Shown: piece by piece, positions 62,501-64,000 of the stretch
Layout: each line of letters starts with the position of its first letter
How positions within the stretch are numbered: position 1 is the stretch's first letter
Assembly (NCBI RefSeq): GCF_037325665.1
Contig: NC_090261.1
Span: forward strand, 31,385,305 to 31,449,304
Direction of reading: 5' to 3'
Length of the DNA stretch: 64,000 nucleotides
Source of the DNA: Littorina saxatilis
Taxonomy: Eukaryota; Mollusca; Gastropoda; Littorinimorpha; Littorinidae
Notes under the pieces: model-generated
Database searches by the model: none
Seen by the model: the letters and a program-made list of their open reading frames with translations, nothing else
Told to the model about the DNA's origin: nothing
Position numbers and translations under genes: made by a program

Positions 62501-63328
62501 ACCGGTTTGACGGAGGAGCTACCCATCTTTTCCTATTCCTGCTCACCCGATCTTGCTGGCAGGGATCACAAGTTCAAACCGTTTGCGCCGCCAGACATAG
62601 GGGGAAGGGCGAGAGGGCACTTGTTCTCGCGTGAGAAATGCACCTTCGAGGATGACTACACGGGATTGGATCCCATGGCTTACCACATGAACGAACTGTG
62701 CCACGGGTATTCCACAGCCTGTTCCACGCAGCGCCTGCTCTTCCAGGTGGCGCTGTTGATTCCAAGCATCGCCGCCAACCACTCGCTGCCCCTGTGTTTG
62801 GCAGACACGCCCCAAGAACAAAAGATAGACCCGCGAGACCCCAAGGGCATCATCTTGCAGCAGCTGACGGCCGCTCAGAAGCAGCTGTCCAATCTCTTCG
62901 AGGAACACGTGGGTTGCACCCAGTGCGGTGATGCGGCCGATCCGTCATTGGTGGCGGCTCATTCCTACCTGACCCCGTCAACTAGTCGTCACGACCCTGC
63001 AATGTTCGCCTCCTCCCCCCTCCTGCCCCCTCCCCCTCCACCTCCTCCCGTTGCCAATCAGGGCCTAATGAACCGCGCCCAAGAACTGTACAACAGGATG
63101 CAGGCGCTGAGTGTCATGTCGCTGGACAAAATTGTAGCTCCGCCGATCAAGACTGAACCGGCAGAGATGGAGGAAATCATGGTGGAACACGCGAAAGCCA
63201 AGGGAAAGGGCAAGGGGCCTATGAAGCGTGGGCGTTCAGTGTCCAAGGCCGTAGAATCTGACACGAACAAAGTAGAAGCTAGCGAGACAGAACCGACTGG
63301 AAGGAGCCGAAAACGCCGCAGACGCTGA
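50407..63328 (+). CDS. FBXO28: F-box only protein 28 orthologue, five exons
   Basis: Predicted nuclear substrate receptor of an SCF (SKP1-CUL1-F-box) ubiquitin ligase. Exons are 50407-50502, 51778-52026, 52549-52828, 61695-61798 and 62207-63328, all GT-AG with matching phases, summing to 1851 nt (616 aa). The F-box is at residues 10-44 (LPEHILIKIFSYMTYNEIS, then VCQSFNRVC). The FBXO28-specific block LPRKESERRNH...METRLSLLSMTY...LCCFIPGK, residues about 62-115, matches the human protein closely. After it come a Ser/Thr-rich stretch (175-208), a coiled coil (about 254-307, heptads rich in E/Q/K/L), an eight-proline run and a basic tail ending RSRKRRRR, a likely nuclear signal. Human FBXO28 is 368 aa and lacks most of the region between coiled coil and tail. 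The start ATG has A at -3 and G at +4. Intron 3 (8.9 kb) holds the OTU gene on the opposite strand. Confidence 0.93.
51778..52026 (+). CDS. FBXO28: FBXO28 exon 2
   Basis: The acceptor is TTTACAG|GTATGC and the donor GGCAAG|GTAAGC. It encodes residues 33-115, the second half of the F-box and the highly conserved ESERRNH/METRLSLL/CCFIPGK block. Confidence 0.95.
52549..52828 (+). CDS. FBXO28: FBXO28 exon 3
   Basis: The acceptor is CCTTTCAG|GTGCTG. It encodes VLDELYQLLRRLQ, then LLQSLRDLSTMAMEHFEEFI and VPILKAQM, homologous to the human EIYRVLRYV...DISSMAMEYFDEKIVPILK block. The donor G|GTACAG sits exactly where a CAGTG-ended MITE begins. A second in-phase donor, A|GTATGG at about 52814, would shorten the exon slightly, so the exact 3' edge is less certain than the others. 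Confidence 0.85.
52830..53074. mobile_element. Mariner-like MITE (TA-CAGTGGAACC) at the FBXO28 exon 3 donor
   Basis: TACAGTGGAACCCCCC at 52882 and GGGGGGATTCCACTGTA ending at 53074 form terminal inverted repeats with TA duplications. A partial extra end, TACAGTGAAACCTCC, at 52830 sits in front. The interior phrase AAGACCTCCAAAAATCTGAG recurs elsewhere in the window. Confidence 0.7.
53111..53380 (+). mobile_element. LINE remnant A in FBXO28 intron 3
   Basis: KFNQSKTELISFSGQR, HKHLGVIFQDNCKWALHI and CRVLVACLKSYEYRLFRATT are the thumb region of a CR1/Jockey-type reverse transcriptase. It ends where an inverted-repeat element begins. Confidence 0.75.
53418..53600. repeat. Inverted repeat around TTCAGGTTGACCGAAACTTC
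   Basis: 53433-53462 (TTTCAGGTTGACCGAAACTT...) is matched in reverse complement at 53555-53584. Weaker pairing extends outward. The GTGTTTGATTGCATG...CAAAACAACAACAAAGT segment between the arms is repeated in direct orientation at 53604-53675. Confidence 0.75.
53716..53859. repeat. 144-bp hairpin (70-bp arms, 4-bp loop) in FBXO28 intron 3
   Basis: Left arm GTTATTTGCGTGTTTGACCA... pairs with right arm ...TGGTCAAACACGCAAATAAC with only a few mismatches around a TATC loop. It looks like a foldback MITE. Confidence 0.88.
55431..55610. repeat. 180-bp hairpin with about 88-bp arms in FBXO28 intron 3
   Basis: GATGTTTGATGG... at the left pairs with ...CCATCAAACATC at the right. Shared core phrases are GACCAGCTTTTTTGTCGGTC and TTTTGTTTCATATTTATTGA. 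The loop is CTTCG. About eight mismatches; typical foldback MITE. Confidence 0.85.
55924..56071. repeat. Tandem duplication, 74-bp unit (FBXO28 intron 3)
   Basis: CCAGCCACAACCCAACATAG...ATATTTCGCCTGCGTTTAAT is repeated once with a handful of changes. Confidence 0.9.
56080..56920. other. FBXO28 intron 3 segment downstream of the OTU gene
   Basis: No recognised gene; 56355-56380 has a GGGTAGGTAGGTCG phrase related to the 219-bp MITE family. A possible 3' UTR of the OTU gene would lie in its right-hand part. Confidence 0.5.
56922..57197 (-). pseudogene. C-terminal transposase-like remnant overlapping the OTU gene end in another frame
   Basis: A 91-codon open frame: DPFRQLDIRHGSSRRGRGPV, then IPHRYTERIPLSAAKKADLL DLCRLNI and an acidic end DITEDMDTDED. 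The pattern RYTERxPLSxAKKADLLxLC matches the C-terminal end of the same multi-copy invertebrate proteins whose N-terminal basic module ends the OTU gene (family memory, unverified). It lies directly 3' of the OTU frame but in a different frame. The simplest reading is an internal deletion that removed the central catalytic part and left the last segment behind. Confidence 0.55.
57173..58380 (-). CDS. OTU gene exon 2
   Basis: Begins after acceptor TGTGTATAG with (G)GT GCT GAG. It encodes AEEAVLSAAIDASR, the OTU domain, the 15-residue repeats and the basic/Cys module, and closes with TAG-type termination after CLIPSGS. Confidence 0.75.
57173..58721 (-). CDS. OTU-domain cysteine protease gene, two exons, nested in FBXO28 intron 3
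   Basis: Exon 1 is 58721-58628 (MDDESLWSDSDKETLAALLS..., Kozak-like CAAAATGG) and exon 2 is 58380-57173. The intron is GT-AG (donor G|GTGAGT, acceptor TGTATAG|GT), joining in phase to 433 aa. The OTU fold is shown by SADGNCFFKAASLHL (Asp80, Cys83) and, at the far end, YLAMLAPTGQPEHYDG (His203), giving the Cys/His pair of an OTU deubiquitinase. Residues about 235-330 are six 15-residue repeats of the form STEDAETHTPPLLPG. Then comes a basic module, PPKKRGRKRQ, WKKNERKKMK, FVNSRGKVTKAKEMKP and C-S-L-K-C. This module resembles the N-terminal part of multi-copy transposase-like proteins of invertebrates (recalled, not searched). The reading frame stops soon after the Cys pair. The gene could be a captured host gene or an internally deleted transposon gene. 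Expression is unknown. Confidence 0.75.
57495..57760 (-). repeat. 45-bp coding minisatellite, six units
   Basis: Six near-identical 45-bp units encode 15-residue repeats of the type LLPGSTEDAETHTSP. Units differ by a few bases (E/K, D/E, T/I, S/P, L/I) and all keep the frame. Unit number may vary between individuals. Confidence 0.9.
58628..58721 (-). CDS. OTU gene exon 1
   Basis: 31 codons plus one base: an acidic start MDDESLWSDSDKE followed by LAALLSADADIPSNRPT. The ATG has A at -3 and G at +4. The donor is ACTG|GTGAGT. Phase 1 fits exon 2. Confidence 0.7.
58735..59750. other. FBXO28 intron 3 segment upstream of the OTU gene
   Basis: No recognised gene. It would contain the promoter of the OTU gene if that is transcribed. 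Short GA tract at 58868-58890. Confidence 0.5.
59757..60365 (+). mobile_element. LINE remnant B in FBXO28 intron 3
   Basis: RRYRLSRRSLEAMYKSFILP HFDYCDVVWD, then SATSLWNKLPENIQQCDS, RLRLGMSDLQYDMFNRHLVN and HYLLSCPLFNDART: the C-terminal part of the same LINE class. Its start overlaps remnant A in content, so the two are separate pieces and not halves of one copy. Confidence 0.8.
60862..61134 (+). mobile_element. tRNA-derived SINE with MESC-like central domain, full length (FBXO28 intron 3)
   Basis: Pol III A-box TGGCCTAGTGGTAAGG and B-box GGTTCGAACCCC lie in the tRNA-like head. Then the same central domain as at 1485 follows and an ACAAACAAAC tail. An exact 11-bp duplication, AAAGGGGAGTT, lies at 60851-60861 and 61135-61145. 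The clean ends suggest a fairly recent insertion. Confidence 0.9.
61695..61798 (+). CDS. FBXO28: FBXO28 exon 4
   Basis: The acceptor is TTGCTGCAG|GTATG and the donor AACCAG|GTAAGC. It encodes MPILDYSWAMPIPIVSTPFR and RTPLKLDVQRVQNQ (residues 210-243). Phase 1 in and phase 0 out fit the flanking exons. Confidence 0.85.
62207..63328 (+). CDS. FBXO28: FBXO28 exon 5 (terminal)
   Basis: The acceptor is TACACAG|ATGCAG. It encodes 373 residues: the coiled coil (ECREQKVKIAEQSRIITEQD onward), then a long region without recognised domain, a run of eight prolines near 63030 and a Lys/Arg-rich tail to TGA. Base composition is GC-rich compared with the surrounding introns, as expected of real coding sequence. 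Confidence 0.92.
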   Translation: MQMHSAAIATMTKECREQKVKIAEQSRIITEQDRKLQEQCRLVGELKAHMQASEKTMEVLAVQLTAITGKEVALPKPKPWDQSLWELPTARAGPSSQDTGLTEELPIFSYSCSPDLAGRDHKFKPFAPPDIGGRARGHLFSREKCTFEDDYTGLDPMAYHMNELCHGYSTACSTQRLLFQVALLIPSIAANHSLPLCLADTPQEQKIDPRDPKGIILQQLTAAQKQLSNLFEEHVGCTQCGDAADPSLVAAHSYLTPSTSRHDPAMFASSPLLPPPPPPPPVANQGLMNRAQELYNRMQALSVMSLDKIVAPPIKTEPAEMEEIMVEHAKAKGKGKGPMKRGRSVSKAVESDTNKVEASETEPTGRSRKRRRR

Positions 63329-64000
63329 TTCAGTGATTGCTTGCCTGTTTTGAGGGCTTTCTCGTGGGTGGGAGATGGGGAAACTGGGTTTGTTTAGGGC
63401 CGCCAGGTTAGTCAGGGGTGTTTTTCTTATGTTCTCATTTTGGGGGAGGGGGATGTCATTACTTGCTCTCTATTTCCTCTGTTGTTTTAGTTTTATTTGT
63501 GTGGGCTTTTGTAAAGAACAATTTTTTTGTCTCCTGGGAGGGAACGTTTCTTTGCATGGTACAACAGTAGTGTTGTATCGGTAACCTTTTAAAGCTGTAT
63601 TTTTAAGTTCCCCACACATAATTCTACCCCCCGCGGGTTAGGGGGAGTCCCATATTGGTTGGGACGAGAAAGAATTTACCCGATGCTAACCAGCATGTCG
63701 TAAGAGGCGACTAACAGGTTCTGTTTCTCCTTTTACCCTTGTTAAGTGTTTCTTGTATAGAATATAGTCAATGTTTGTAAAGATTTTAGTCAAGCAGTAT
63801 GTAAGAAATGTTACGTCCTTTGTACTGGAAACTTGCATTCTCCCAGTAAGGTCATATATTGTACTACGTTGCAAGCCCCTGGAGCAATTTTTTGATTAGT
63901 GCTTTTGTGAACAAGAAACAATTAACAAGTGGCTCTATCCCATCTCCCCCCTTTCCCCTATCCCATCTCCCCCCTTCCCCCGTCGCGATATAACCTTGAA
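63329..64000. other. FBXO28 3' flank / probable 3' UTR
   Basis: T-rich then mixed sequence; no AATAAA seen before the window ends. The phrase TACCCGATGCTAACCAGCAT and CGTAAGAGGCGACTAACAGG near 63680 looks like part of a dispersed repeat. Confidence 0.55.

Noticed and set aside
62323-62908. Frames on both strands over FBXO28 exon 5
   Set aside because: Shadows of the GC-rich coding exon.

Overview
The window reads as nuclear DNA of a marine gastropod, probably a caenogastropod of the Littorina type. The reasons are intron-rich animal genes with GT-AG splice sites, long CA/TG, CT/GA and TAA microsatellites, tRNA-derived SINEs with a central domain that resembles the metazoan MESC type, and many short DNA transposons. 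The species assignment is an inference from the overall look; nothing in the window proves it.

Two complete host genes lie on the + strand. The first is a steroid 5-alpha-reductase (SRD5A1/2 type): five exons between 26217 and 44605, 266 codons. The second is an FBXO28 orthologue, an F-box protein: five exons between 50407 and 63328, 616 codons. A third gene lies on the - strand inside FBXO28 intron 3 (56922-58721). It encodes an OTU-type cysteine protease domain, a run of six 45-bp coding repeats and a basic module. A further piece that resembles the tail of invertebrate transposase-like proteins follows in another frame. It looks like a transposon-derived or host-captured gene that has lost its middle.

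Layout. 1-6640: no host gene; a 5'-truncated SINE, MITEs, a TTAA-flanked element, microsatellites and a GCGCG-rich inverted element. 6640-15700: a tandem array of about 110-120 bp units, split by a 5'-truncated L1/Tx1-type LINE. That LINE was itself invaded by a small inverted-repeat element and by a 4.4-kb TTAA-flanked DNA transposon, and an 860-bp MITE sits at its 3' end. The whole stack is bracketed by an 11-bp duplication. 15700-26200: degraded LINE and SINE pieces, two PHD-finger-like fragments, and a C/G-rich element. 26217-44605: the reductase gene, with introns packed with MITEs, nested elements and a perfect 153-bp inverted repeat. 44606-50400: microsatellites and more repeats. 50407-63328: FBXO28 with the antisense OTU gene, hairpin elements and LINE pieces in its large intron. 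The last 670 bases are 3' flank.

The most interesting signals are: (1) five elements with TTAA duplications and AGG/AGC...CCT/GCT ends, a Kolobok-like signature; (2) the exact 153-bp palindrome arms; (3) the OTU gene antisense within FBXO28; (4) MITEs sitting directly at or 16 bp from splice donors; and (5) an 860-bp MITE family that carries a CA microsatellite at a fixed internal position and occurs eight times. All calls were made by eye from sequence; no searches were run.
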